Of a stretch of 32,493 bases of DNA, positions 8,303 to 15,967 are shown piece by piece (position 1 is the stretch's first letter; the number at the start of each line of letters is the position of its first letter). The stretch is taken from contig JAJPIZ010000035.1 of assembly GCA_021324435.1 (NCBI GenBank), forward strand, positions 1-32,493, given 5' to 3'. The DNA is from Anaerolineae bacterium. GTDB taxonomy: Bacteria; Chloroflexota; Anaerolineae; Anaerolineales; Villigracilaceae. The position numbers and the translations under genes are program-made. The notes below the pieces were generated by a model. That model did not search any database. It saw only the letters and a list, made by a program, of their open reading frames with translations, and had not been told where the DNA came from.

Positions 8303-10173
8303 TCGAACCAGCCGAAGAAATCACAAAACCCATCACTGCGTGGGATGTGGAAACCAGGCGGTTCAAGGAATTGTTCAAGAAATGGCTGGACTATCACCTG
8401 AACAGGTTCTTTGATCTGAGTATTAAAGGCCCGGGCTTCCGCCAACTCAGAGTGCTCGTACTGGGCGGAGCTTTTCTGGTCTTTGGATTCATTATCCACA
8501 TTCTGGTTTATTCGTACCTTACGCTTGGGCCAGCGCGACAGGGCAATCCTCAGTCCCTTTTTATTTTTGCAATCCTGGCTTTTTTCCGTTTACTTTTCCT
8601 CCTTCTGATACCCGCCTATATCGCCATCCACATGGCAGGCAATTACCTCGCCGACATTTTCGAACTCAAAGACGTGCGCGTGGCATGGAAATTCATCAGC
8701 GAATTGTCGCTGGGAGGCGCAAACGAGGTTTTGCATATTCGAGATGGCAGGGTCGCGGAAGAAGACAAAGACTCACCGATCCTGCTGATTGGCGGGCCGG
8801 GTCGCGTGGAGGTCGCGTTTGATTCGGCGGTCTTGTTCGAGAAGCCAGACGGCACGCCGCATGTCATCGGGCCTGTGAATAAAAAGACCGAGGACGAATC
8901 GAAGAAAAAGAGCAGAAAAGATAAAAAGGCGGAGAAGGACAACACCATCCTCGAGGGCTTTGAACGTCTGCGGCGCCCGATCATCAATTTGCGCGATCAA
9001 TATGTTGGGAACTCGGCGGCGGACGCCATCATGGTGGAAAGTCGAAGTCTGGATGGAATTCGAATCAGCGCCAGTGACGTACGCGCACTATTCAGCATCC
9101 GCCGTGACGGCGCGTCGGCCCCTCAAAAGCCCACGAAGGAACGACCCTATCTTTACAATCCGCAAAGTGTGCAGGATCTGATCTATGGTCAATCGGTGCA
9201 GGTATTGACCCAAGGCCCTCATCCGTCCGGAGAACCGGGCCAGTGGACCAGCACGATGTTTGGGCTGGTGAGCGGCGCGGTCAGTGAATTTATGAACCAG
9301 AATAAACTGGCTGAATATCTGGCAAGCATCAGCACGCCCGAGATCGAGAATTTGGAACTGCGCGAAGACACGATCCTGTGGCAGACTTTGCAATTTTCAA
9401 ACCAGGCGCCTGAGACGACTGCAGAAAATATCGCCAGGCCCACGTTCCATCCCCGAACGGAATTGAGCGCCCGCTTCATGAAATATACCGAAGGATTCAG
9501 GAAAAGGGCCGGAGAACGCGGTGTGGATTTGCACTGGATCGGCGTTGGAACATGGAAAATGCCGGACAAAGAGTCGGAAGAGATCATCAATAACCAGCAC
9601 TTCGAAGCGTGGCATCTCAGCCGTGAGAACACGGCTCGTTCCGACCCGCAGGCTATACAGACAGTGATGGAAGAGGCGGAGCTCGAAGAAAAACTGTATC
9701 TCATCCAAACGGTTCCGTTCGAGGCGTATCAGAATATTCGGGCGAAATATCCGCAGAAAGAAAAAGCCATCGAAGCGTTATTGCTCGCCTATCGCGATCA
9801 ACTCGGAGATGCATTGGAGATTTACTACAATGCAGGCTCTGAATGCAAAGAACTCGATCAGATCGAGAGGGCCGTCCTGTTCATCGAGAAACTTCTAAAG
9901 ATCACGGGCCGGCCACATATGCTGGGCGGCGGGAGCCTCAGCAAAGTCAAACGCAAACCGCGCCCGCAAGTGGATGAGAACTCGCCTCCCGCGCCGTCTA
10001 CGCATGATGCAGTTGCTCCGTATCTGCGACTGCTGGCCGTGATGACCAAGTTGAAGATCGAATTAAAAGCCATCGAACCGATGCTGGAAAACGAAGCCAG
10101 GCGATATCCAACCTTCACCCAAAAGGAACTGATCGAAAATATAGTGAAGCGGCTGGAACGTTATGGCGACTAA
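8299..10173 (+). CDS. SPFH/band-7-like membrane protein B
   Basis: A 624-residue protein with a short cytoplasmic N-terminus and two membrane helices (about 50-73 and 87-112). The SPFH-like core reads GGPGRVEVAFDSAVLFE (165-181), a Lys-rich insert (195-215), LRRPIINLRDQ (224-234) and SLDGIRISASDVRALFSIRR (250-269), the same order as in protein A but highly diverged. The C-terminal half is helical and charged, with a Pro-rich stretch near 560. ATGA overlap with protein A implies coupled translation and probably a hetero-oligomer. Its last 11 nt overlap psuG. No enzyme motif is visible; exact function unknown. Confidence 0.55.
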   Translation: MIEPAEEITKPITAWDVETRRFKELFKKWLDYHLNRFFDLSIKGPGFRQLRVLVLGGAFLVFGFIIHILVYSYLTLGPARQGNPQSLFIFAILAFFRLLFLLLIPAYIAIHMAGNYLADIFELKDVRVAWKFISELSLGGANEVLHIRDGRVAEEDKDSPILLIGGPGRVEVAFDSAVLFEKPDGTPHVIGPVNKKTEDESKKKSRKDKKAEKDNTILEGFERLRRPIINLRDQYVGNSAADAIMVESRSLDGIRISASDVRALFSIRRDGASAPQKPTKERPYLYNPQSVQDLIYGQSVQVLTQGPHPSGEPGQWTSTMFGLVSGAVSEFMNQNKLAEYLASISTPEIENLELREDTILWQTLQFSNQAPETTAENIARPTFHPRTELSARFMKYTEGFRKRAGERGVDLHWIGVGTWKMPDKESEEIINNQHFEAWHLSRENTARSDPQAIQTVMEEAELEEKLYLIQTVPFEAYQNIRAKYPQKEKAIEALLLAYRDQLGDALEIYYNAGSECKELDQIERAVLFIEKLLKITGRPHMLGGGSLSKVKRKPRPQVDENSPPAPSTHDAVAPYLRLLAVMTKLKIELKAIEPMLENEARRYPTFTQKELIENIVKRLERYGD

Positions 10174-11104
10174 TCAAATATTCCTGCCATCACTGGAAAT
10201 CGCGCACGCGTTGCAAATGAAGGCGTCCATTGTGGCGCTCGAGTCGACGGTCATTACACATGGATTGCCGCGCCCGGAAAATCTTCGACTGGCGCGCGAG
10301 ATGGAAACGACCGTGCGAGGCGAGGGCGCGACGCCTGCAACGGTTGCTCTGCTCGATGGAAAGATCCGCATCGGCCTCGCGGACGAGGAGCTGGCGCGGC
10401 TGGCCGAGGTTCCATCTCCGCTGAAAGTGAGTCACCGCGATTTCGCCGCCGCCCTTCTTAAAAAAGCCAGCGGCGGGACAACGGTGGCCGGGACGCTGTT
10501 CGCCGCGCATCATGTGGGCATTCGGGTCTTTGCCACCGGCGGCATCGGCGGCGTGCACAAAGAAAATCCCTTCGATGTTTCCACTGATTTGCGCGCCCTG
10601 GCTGAGACGCCCATGATCGTTGTCTGCGCGGGGGCCAAAGCGATTCTCGATCTGCCTGCCACGCTCGAATACCTTGAGACGATGGGCGTGCCTGTGGTGG
10701 GTTATCAAACCGACGAATTCCCCGCGTTCTATTCGCGCGAAAGCGGACTCAAAGTCAGCGTAAAGTTAGACTCGCCGCAAGAGATCGTGGAGTTTTCCAA
10801 TGCGCATTGGTCGCTGGGATTGCAAAGCGCGGTGCTCGTGGCGAACCCGGTCCCTGAAACGGAGGCCATTTCAAGGTCCGAGATGGAACCGGTGATCGCT
10901 CAAGCCGTGAGGGACGCCCAGAGTCAAAAAATCCGCGGTCAGGCGTTGACCCCCTTCCTGCTTAATCGTATCAACGAATTGACAGGAGGAAGGTCAATGA
11001 AAGCGAACCTGGCATTGCTACTGAACAATGCGCGCCTCGCCGCGCAGATTGCAAAAAGGTTCAGCGCGAATCACAAATTATGGTTATCTCCGCGCTTGCA
11101 ATAA
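10163..11104 (+). CDS. psuG: Pseudouridine-5'-phosphate glycosidase
   Basis: A 313-residue enzyme (EC 4.2.1.70) that reversibly splits pseudouridine 5'-phosphate into uracil and ribose 5-phosphate. Family blocks are ALESTVITHGLPRPEN (25-40), FATGGIGGVH (123-132), CAGAKAILDLPAT (155-167) and GYQTDEFPAFYSR. K159 is the expected Schiff-base lysine and D142, 17 residues earlier, the metal ligand; the spacing equals that of Lys166/Asp149 in the E. coli enzyme. The start overlaps the preceding gene by 11 nt, so it is part of that operon. The partner pseudouridine kinase PsuK is not in the window. Its 3' end overlaps the convergent thioesterase gene by 21 nt. Confidence 0.95.
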   Translation: MATNQIFLPSLEIAHALQMKASIVALESTVITHGLPRPENLRLAREMETTVRGEGATPATVALLDGKIRIGLADEELARLAEVPSPLKVSHRDFAAALLKKASGGTTVAGTLFAAHHVGIRVFATGGIGGVHKENPFDVSTDLRALAETPMIVVCAGAKAILDLPATLEYLETMGVPVVGYQTDEFPAFYSRESGLKVSVKLDSPQEIVEFSNAHWSLGLQSAVLVANPVPETEAISRSEMEPVIAQAVRDAQSQKIRGQALTPFLLNRINELTGGRSMKANLALLLNNARLAAQIAKRFSANHKLWLSPRLQ

Positions 11105-11572
11105 TTCCTGCACCAGCGAATCCGGCACTTGCACCGCGACGACCTCGCCGCGCACTGTGATTTCCCCGTTCACGGTGATCCATTCTTCGATTACAACTTT
11201 ACGCCCTTTCACTTCCTTGACCTTGCCGCGAATTTCGAGGAGCGGTCCAAGCGGTGTGGGCTTGAGATAATCCACGTGCAGGGAGGCTGTCAAATAACGA
11301 AGAGGCGGCTCGGAGTCCATAGGACGCGACTCGGCGCGGTAGCCGGCCGCGGCGGCTGTTCCCGTTCCGTGACAGTCAATCAACGAAGCAAGCAGGCCGC
11401 CATACACATAGCCCGGAATCGAAATGTGATATGGCTCCGGCTGAAAGTGCGCCACCGATTCTTCGCCATCCCAATAGCTTTTGATTTGATGACCTTGCTC
11501 GTTTAATGTCCCGCAACCATAGCAATGAGCCATGTGGTCGGGATAGAAATCCTGAAATGCGCGTTCATTCAT
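11084..11572 (-). CDS. PaaI-like hotdog-fold thioesterase
   Basis: A 162-residue single hotdog domain, probably a hydrolase of acyl-CoA thioesters in the cytoplasm. The N-terminal HCYGCGTLNEQGHQIK segment is the CxGCGxxNxxG opening of this subfamily; the central helix holds GGLLASLIDCHG with D66 in the place of the catalytic acid; the strands LRYLTASLHVDYLKPTPLG and GKVKEVKGRKVVIEEW are typical. It starts 2 nt after the stop of the Thr/Pro-rich membrane protein, so the two are co-transcribed. Substrate unknown. Tail-to-tail overlap with psuG. Confidence 0.85.
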   Translation of the reverse strand: MNERAFQDFYPDHMAHCYGCGTLNEQGHQIKSYWDGEESVAHFQPEPYHISIPGYVYGGLLASLIDCHGTGTAAAAGYRAESRPMDSEPPLRYLTASLHVDYLKPTPLGPLLEIRGKVKEVKGRKVVIEEWITVNGEITVRGEVVAVQVPDSLVQELLQARR

Positions 11573-11574
11573 GT

Positions 11575-12486
11575 TTAGGGAGTCCTTGTCGGTGATGGCG
11601 TTGGCGTCTCGCTCGGTGTGGGCGTTTGCGACGATGTAGCCGTTGCAGTGGGCATTGGGGTTTTGCTGGGCGTAGGCGTGAATGTGGGTGTGCGCGTGAA
11701 GGTCGGTGTCAGCGTGGGCCGCGGGGTGGGAGGCTCACCCAATACGAGGAAACGTCCCACCACTTTCCATTCTTCACCGACGAAGATTTGCACTTCGTAG
11801 ATGCCCGGCAACCATTGGTCAGGCGAGGGATTCCAATCGGTGAATCCGAATCCTCCGGTGCCCCCATCCCAGGGCTTGGTTTCGTAGTGAACCAGGTCGC
11901 CTTCATGAAACCAAAGCGCGGACCATTGCACACCGGGCAGCATCTTATCGTATGAAAAGACCGCATACATGTGACCGACCGGATTCTGAAAGACCGTGTT
12001 CGGGTTGATCGCCTGTGAATTATCCATCTTGGTGGCAAACAAGATCGGCGAAAAGACAACGCCGGGATTGGGCGTGACAGAACTTTGAAAGAGGGCTTCA
12101 ATCGCCTGCGGCAGGAACGGTGTGGGCGTAATCGTGGCAGTGTCGGTCACCAGCGGCGTATCGGTGATGGTCGGCGTCAGCGTGATGGTGGGACTCACTG
12201 TGATGGTTGGAATGACGCTTGGAGTCGGGGTCAACGAAGGCGTAGGCGAAGGCGGGAAATATTCATAAGCAAGCGGCTCGCCAAACAGCGGCAATGCAAT
12301 TGCGACTAAAATCAAAAAGAGTCCAAGCCCCAGCAGACGCCACCCTCCAGCCTCACGCTGTCGGCGCAGGCGATAAAAGGTCATTTTGCGGGCAGATCGA
12401 AGTATGCGCAACCAGCTCGCGATACTCCACACGGCAAAAATCACCATAAGCACAACGAGCGCGATGATGCCAGCGTGAATATCCAT
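11575..12486 (-). CDS. Membrane protein with Thr/Pro-rich linkers and an extracytoplasmic beta domain
   Basis: A 303-residue protein, not assigned to a known family. Two N-terminal membrane helices (about 4-27 and 47-68) bracket a basic cytoplasmic loop. A Thr/Pro-rich linker (TPTPSV, TPTITDTP and similar) follows, then a compact ~130-residue domain (QAIEALFQ to GRFLVLGE) with the look of a beta-sandwich carried on the cell surface (GIYEVQIFVGEEWKVVGRF), and a second Thr/Pro-rich tail to the end. ATG 12486 is chosen because TATAAT stands exactly 7 nt upstream and no Shine-Dalgarno is present; an in-frame upstream start would place the -10 box inside the gene. The domain resembles surface accessory domains common in Anaerolineae; function unknown. 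Confidence 0.65.
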   Translation of the reverse strand: MDIHAGIIALVVLMVIFAVWSIASWLRILRSARKMTFYRLRRQREAGGWRLLGLGLFLILVAIALPLFGEPLAYEYFPPSPTPSLTPTPSVIPTITVSPTITLTPTITDTPLVTDTATITPTPFLPQAIEALFQSSVTPNPGVVFSPILFATKMDNSQAINPNTVFQNPVGHMYAVFSYDKMLPGVQWSALWFHEGDLVHYETKPWDGGTGGFGFTDWNPSPDQWLPGIYEVQIFVGEEWKVVGRFLVLGEPPTPRPTLTPTFTRTPTFTPTPSKTPMPTATATSSQTPTPSETPTPSPTRTP

Positions 12487-12493
12487 GCGCGGG

Positions 12494-12499
12494 ATTATA
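12494..12499 (-). promoter_or_regulatory. -10 box TATAAT, 7 nt before ATG 12486
   Basis: Minus-strand TATAAT at 12499-12494, then CCCGCGC, then ATG. Leaderless geometry; a weak TTGCGA lies 15 bp upstream. Confidence 0.55.
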
Positions 12500-12526
12500 C
12501 TGCTTCTTATCTCATCGCAAAAAATT

Positions 12527-12670
12527 GCAGAGTGCCTAAATTCAGACACACAACCAGTGTCACTCTGCCGTCTCGCACCGTCGTGCTCGCGGCACGAACG
12601 GTGAGCAAAGCGAAGGGTCTCCGTCGCTTTGCGTCGAGATTCTTCGGTCGCTTCGCTCCCTCAGAATGAC
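12527..12670 (+). repeat. 144-bp interspersed repeat, copy A
   Basis: This 144-bp block recurs as the reverse complement at 15806-15949, with no gaps and about 8 differences by eye. It contains an imperfect palindrome (CACCGTCGTGC ... GCACGAACGGTG) and ends in CTTCGCTCCCTCAGAATGAC, a motif of dispersed intergenic repeats. It has no coding capacity and lies between the Thr/Pro-rich gene and the isopentenyl phosphate kinase gene. Confidence 0.9.
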
Positions 12671-12736
12671 GGAAAAAAAATCAACATTCCGCAGTACGTC
12701 GTAGCATGACGCCGCACAATGCCATTCGACGCGAGG

Positions 12737-12742
12737 TAGAAT
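12737..12742 (+). promoter_or_regulatory. -10 box TAGAAT, 7 nt before ATG 12750
   Basis: TAGAAT, then TGAGCAC, then ATG; no Shine-Dalgarno. Leaderless geometry. Confidence 0.5.
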
Positions 12743-12749
12743 TGAGCAC

Positions 12750-13607
12750 ATGCCGGAACTTATCTTTCTCAAACTCGGCGGATCGCTCATCACGGACAAG
12801 ACTCGACCTTACACCGTTCGACGCGATACATTGACGCGACTCGCGACGGAAATTCGTTCGGCTCGCACGCGGGCCCTTCGACAGGCTCAGGGCGGCGCCT
12901 CAGGCCTGAGTCTCGTTGTAGGACATGGCTCCGGGTCGTTTGGGCATTATGCCGTTAAAGAACATGCCCCCCTCTTGCTCACTTCTCCCTCACCCCCATC
13001 CCCTCTCCCAAAGTTGGGAGAGGGGCAAAGGGGTGAGGGCTTTGCAAAAGTTTGGTATCGCGCATCGCAGTTGAACCGCTATGTGATCGAAGCACTGCAC
13101 GAAGCCGGTGTGCCTGCCATTTCGATCCCGGCTTCGGCAGCGGTGACAACCTCGGGTGGCTCGATCACAAGATGGGATTTGACCTCGCTGAAGGCCGCGC
13201 TGGAAGCGGGCATCGTACCCGTCATTTATGGCGATGTGGTCTTCGACACATTGACCGGCGGCGCGGTGTTGTCCACGGAACATTTGATGTTCTACCTCGC
13301 CCATCACCTCCCGCCGCGCCGAATTTTGCTGGCGGGACTCGAGGCGGCGGTCTGGGCTGATTTTCCGGCGCGCCGGCAGAGGGTCCCGAAGGTGACGCGG
13401 GCAAATTTCGATTCCCTTTCCGAAAAGATTGGCGGCTCGCACGGCATGGACGTCACGGGCGGTATGAAATCCAAAGTGGAGGAAATGCTGATGCTGGTTC
13501 ATGACATCCCGCAATTGAGCGTGCAGATTTTTTCCGGCGAGGAGGCTGGCAATGTGGAAAAAGCGCTGGCAGGCGAGACGCTTGGTACAATTCTCGCCAG
13601 TGATTAA
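12750..13607 (+). CDS. Isopentenyl phosphate kinase with two repeat-derived insertions
   Basis: A 285-residue amino-acid-kinase-fold enzyme that phosphorylates isopentenyl phosphate to IPP with ATP, the last step of the alternative mevalonate route known in archaea and some Chloroflexota. Visible motifs are LKLGGSLITDK (7-17, with K8), the GHGSGSFGH loop (58-66) including the catalytic His, GVPAISIPASAAVTT, VPVIYGDVVFD, LSTEHLM and the C-terminal DVTGGMKSK. The protein is longer than usual for the family because two loops contain translated repeat DNA: ~39-52 (ALRQAQGGASG) and 78-97 (SPSPPSPLPKLGEGQRGEG). Both lie outside the motifs, so activity is probably kept. Expressed from a TAGAAT-N7-ATG leaderless-type start. 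No other mevalonate gene is nearby. Confidence 0.88.
   Translation: MPELIFLKLGGSLITDKTRPYTVRRDTLTRLATEIRSARTRALRQAQGGASGLSLVVGHGSGSFGHYAVKEHAPLLLTSPSPPSPLPKLGEGQRGEGFAKVWYRASQLNRYVIEALHEAGVPAISIPASAAVTTSGGSITRWDLTSLKAALEAGIVPVIYGDVVFDTLTGGAVLSTEHLMFYLAHHLPPRRILLAGLEAAVWADFPARRQRVPKVTRANFDSLSEKIGGSHGMDVTGGMKSKVEEMLMLVHDIPQLSVQIFSGEEAGNVEKALAGETLGTILASD
12873..12893. repeat. Short palindromic repeat inside the IPK gene (first)
   Basis: A 21-bp element, GCCCTTCGACAGG and then CTCAGGGC, with GCCCT/AGGGC ends. This core is a widely dispersed bacterial repeat; here it is translated as ALRQAQG. Confidence 0.65.
12987..13039. repeat. Palindromic repeat inside the IPK gene (second)
   Basis: A 53-bp imperfect palindrome with ends CCCTCACCCC / GGGGTGAGGG and centre CTCTCCCAAAGTTGGGAGAG. 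Same family as the copy at 16908-16962. It is in frame and encodes SPSPPSPLPKLGEGQRGEG. Confidence 0.8.
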
Positions 13608-13644
13608 TATTCAAAAATCGGGGGATGGAAGGCTATTGCCAAAT

Positions 13645-13674
13645 TTGTGAAAATTTTCGATAATTGGGTAGAAT
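13645..13674 (+). promoter_or_regulatory. Promoter of the formate-THF ligase gene
   Basis: TTGTGA at 13645-13650 and TAGAAT at 13669-13674 with an 18-bp spacer. The short leader carries GGAG before ATG 13693. Confidence 0.5.
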
Positions 13675-13692
13675 CCGAACAAAGGAGCAGAT

Positions 13693-15723
13693 ATGGCAAT
13701 CACAAAGTCCCTCAAGGGGAAAGCAAAAGCAGGCCGAAAGGTCGCGCCACGAAAAACTCGGGCCGCGATCAAGAGGCCCGTCCGCAAAGCCTCGGCGGTT
13801 ATGTCTCCAAACGGGAGAAAAGCCGCGGTTGGTTTTGTTCCAACCAAACTAAAACTGCGCCGACCCGTTCCATCGGACATCGAAATCGCGCAGGAGGCCA
13901 AACTCAAACCGATCCTGCAAGTGGCCGCGGAACTCGGCATCCGCCCCGATGAACTCGAATTGTATGGGCCGTTCAAGGCCAAAGTTAAACTTGAAATTTT
14001 GGATCGCCTCGCAAAGCGCCCGAACGGAAAATATGTGGACGTGACCGCCATCACACCCACGCCGCTCGGCGAAGGCAAGACCACGACCACCGTCGGTCTT
14101 TCGCAGGCGCTCGGCGCGCATCTCGGCAAGCGTGTCATCACCTGCATTCGCCAGCCATCGCAGGGACCGACCTTCGGCATCAAAGGCGGCGCGGCAGGCG
14201 GCGGTTATTCACAGGTTGTGCCGATGGAGGATTTCAACCTGCATCTGACCGGCGACATTCACGCCATCACCGCCGCGCATAATCTCACGGCCGCGGCCCT
14301 GGACGCGCGCGTGATGCACGAGGCCATGCAGTCCGACGAGCAACTTTTCAATGCCTTGTGCCCGCCGGATAAAAAAGGCAATCGCAGATTCTCCCCCACG
14401 ATGCTCCGCCGCTTGAAGAAACTCGGCATCAATAAAACCAACCCCGATGAATTAACGGCCGAAGAACGCACGCGCTTTGCACGGCTGGATATTGATCCCG
14501 CCACGATCACCTGGCGGCGCGTGATTGACATCAACGACCGCATGTTGCGCGAGATCGAAGTTGGTTTGGGACCCGAAGAAAAAGGGTTTGAACATCGCTC
14601 CGGCTACGACATCACCGTAGCAAGCGAGATCATGGCTGTGCTGGCATTGACGACTTCACTCGAAGATATGCGCGAACGGTTTGGGAAAATGGTGGTTGCG
14701 ACGAACAAGCGCGGCGAAGCCGTCACAGCCGAAGACCTCGGCGTAGCGGGCGCGATCACTGTGCTGATGAAAGACGCCATCAAGCCAAATCTGATGCAGA
14801 CCCTCGAGGGCACGCCCGCTTTCGTTCACGCGGGACCGTTTGCCAATATCGCGCACGGAAACAGCTCGATCCTGGCCGACAAAATCGCGCTCAAACTCGC
14901 GGATTATGTCATCACCGAATCAGGCTTCGGCGCGGACATCGGCATGGAAAAATTCTTCGACATCAAATGCCGCTACTCGGGTTTGATTCCGCAAGTGGTG
15001 GTGCTGGTCGCTACCGTGCGCGCCCTCAAGATGCACGGCGGCGGACCGAAGGTGGTGGCAGGCAAACCGCTCGCACCTGAATACACGGACGAGAATCTCG
15101 ACCTGCTTCGCAAGGGTCTGCCCAACCTCGAGCGGCACATCCAGAACGCGCTCAAATTCGGCGTGAACGTGGTTGTGGCAGTCAACTCCTTCGCCACGGA
15201 CACACCCGCCGAAGTGGAACTGATTCGCAAGTCGGCAATCGAATTCGGGGCGATGGACGCGGTTGTATCCACACATTGGGCGGATGGCGGCGCGGGCGCG
15301 GTCAAACTGGCCGAGGCCGTGATCAAGGCCGCGGAGAAGCCGACCAACTTCAAATTCCTGTATCCGCTCGAAATGTCCATCAAGGAGAAGATCGAAACCA
15401 TCGCGAAGGAAATCTACCGCGCGGACGGCGTGGATTACAGCCCCGAGGCCGAAGAACAGATCGCGCGTTACACGCGCCTGGGCTTTGACAAACTCCCCAT
15501 CTGCATGGCGAAGACGCATCTTTCGTTCACCACGGATGTGAACGTCAAAGGCGCGCCGACCGGATTCCGCATTCTGGTGCGCGAGGTGCGCGCCTCTGTG
15601 GGCGCAGGATTCTTATATCCACTGTGTGGCAAGATGAGCACCATGCCCGGCCTGCCCACACGGCCTGTCTTCTATGATGTAGATTTGGATTTGAAGACCG
15701 GCAAAGTGGTCGGGTTGTTCTAA
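13693..15723 (+). CDS. fhs: Formate--tetrahydrofolate ligase, long eukaryote-like form with basic N-terminal extension
   Basis: A 676-residue ATP-dependent enzyme (EC 6.3.4.3) making 10-formyl-THF for C1 metabolism. The core follows [16 protein letters not shown] (59-74), the P-loop [13 protein letters not shown] (123-135), [28 protein letters not shown], and ends [15 protein letters not shown]. Unlike the ~560-residue bacterial form, it has the extra segment [16 protein letters not shown]...[12 protein letters not shown]...[15 protein letters not shown], which matches from memory the synthetase domain of eukaryotic C1-THF synthase (MTHFD1). The first ~57 residues are rich in Lys, Arg and Ala and unlike the family. 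ATG 13693 is supported by GGAG seven bases upstream. Strong terminator downstream. No other folate gene is adjacent. Confidence 0.95.
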   Translation: MAITKSLKGKAKAGRKVAPRKTRAAIKRPVRKASAVMSPNGRKAAVGFVPTKLKLRRPVPSDIEIAQEAKLKPILQVAAELGIRPDELELYGPFKAKVKLEILDRLAKRPNGKYVDVTAITPTPLGEGKTTTTVGLSQALGAHLGKRVITCIRQPSQGPTFGIKGGAAGGGYSQVVPMEDFNLHLTGDIHAITAAHNLTAAALDARVMHEAMQSDEQLFNALCPPDKKGNRRFSPTMLRRLKKLGINKTNPDELTAEERTRFARLDIDPATITWRRVIDINDRMLREIEVGLGPEEKGFEHRSGYDITVASEIMAVLALTTSLEDMRERFGKMVVATNKRGEAVTAEDLGVAGAITVLMKDAIKPNLMQTLEGTPAFVHAGPFANIAHGNSSILADKIALKLADYVITESGFGADIGMEKFFDIKCRYSGLIPQVVVLVATVRALKMHGGGPKVVAGKPLAPEYTDENLDLLRKGLPNLERHIQNALKFGVNVVVAVNSFATDTPAEVELIRKSAIEFGAMDAVVSTHWADGGAGAVKLAEAVIKAAEKPTNFKFLYPLEMSIKEKIETIAKEIYRADGVDYSPEAEEQIARYTRLGFDKLPICMAKTHLSFTTDVNVKGAPTGFRILVREVRASVGAGFLYPLCGKMSTMPGLPTRPVFYDVDLDLKTGKVVGLF

Positions 15724-15743
15724 GAAAATGCAAACTTAAAATT

Positions 15744-15779
15744 GAAGGCTGGAAGAAAATCTTCCAGCCTTCTTTTATT
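15744..15779 (+). terminator. Intrinsic terminator after fhs
   Basis: A perfect 13-bp stem, GAAGGCTGGAAGA (15744-15756) with TCTTCCAGCCTTC (15760-15772), AAA loop, then TTTTATT. Confidence 0.92.
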
Positions 15780-15805
15780 GGGAGTGCCTATCATCAAGGA
15801 TACGT

Positions 15806-15949
15806 GTCATTCTGAGGGAGCGAAGCGACCGAAGAATCTCGCCGCAAAGCGGCAGAGACCCTTCGCTACGCTCACCGTTCGTGCCGCGAGCACGACGGTG
15901 CGAGACGGCAGGGTGACACTGGTTGTGTGTTTGAATTTAGGCACTCCGC
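15806..15949 (-). repeat. 144-bp interspersed repeat, copy B (inverted relative to copy A)
   Basis: Reverse complement of 12527-12670 over its full 144 bp with about 8 substitutions. The pair encloses exactly the IPK and fhs genes. It lies between the fhs terminator and the 3' end of the GT-C gene. Confidence 0.9.
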
Positions 15950-15967
15950 TTTTATTGATACACAACC

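Noticed and set aside
12527-15949. Composite transposon carrying IPK and fhs
   Set aside because: The 144-bp repeats encode no transposase and I see no target-site duplication; only an inversion-prone repeat pair can be supported.
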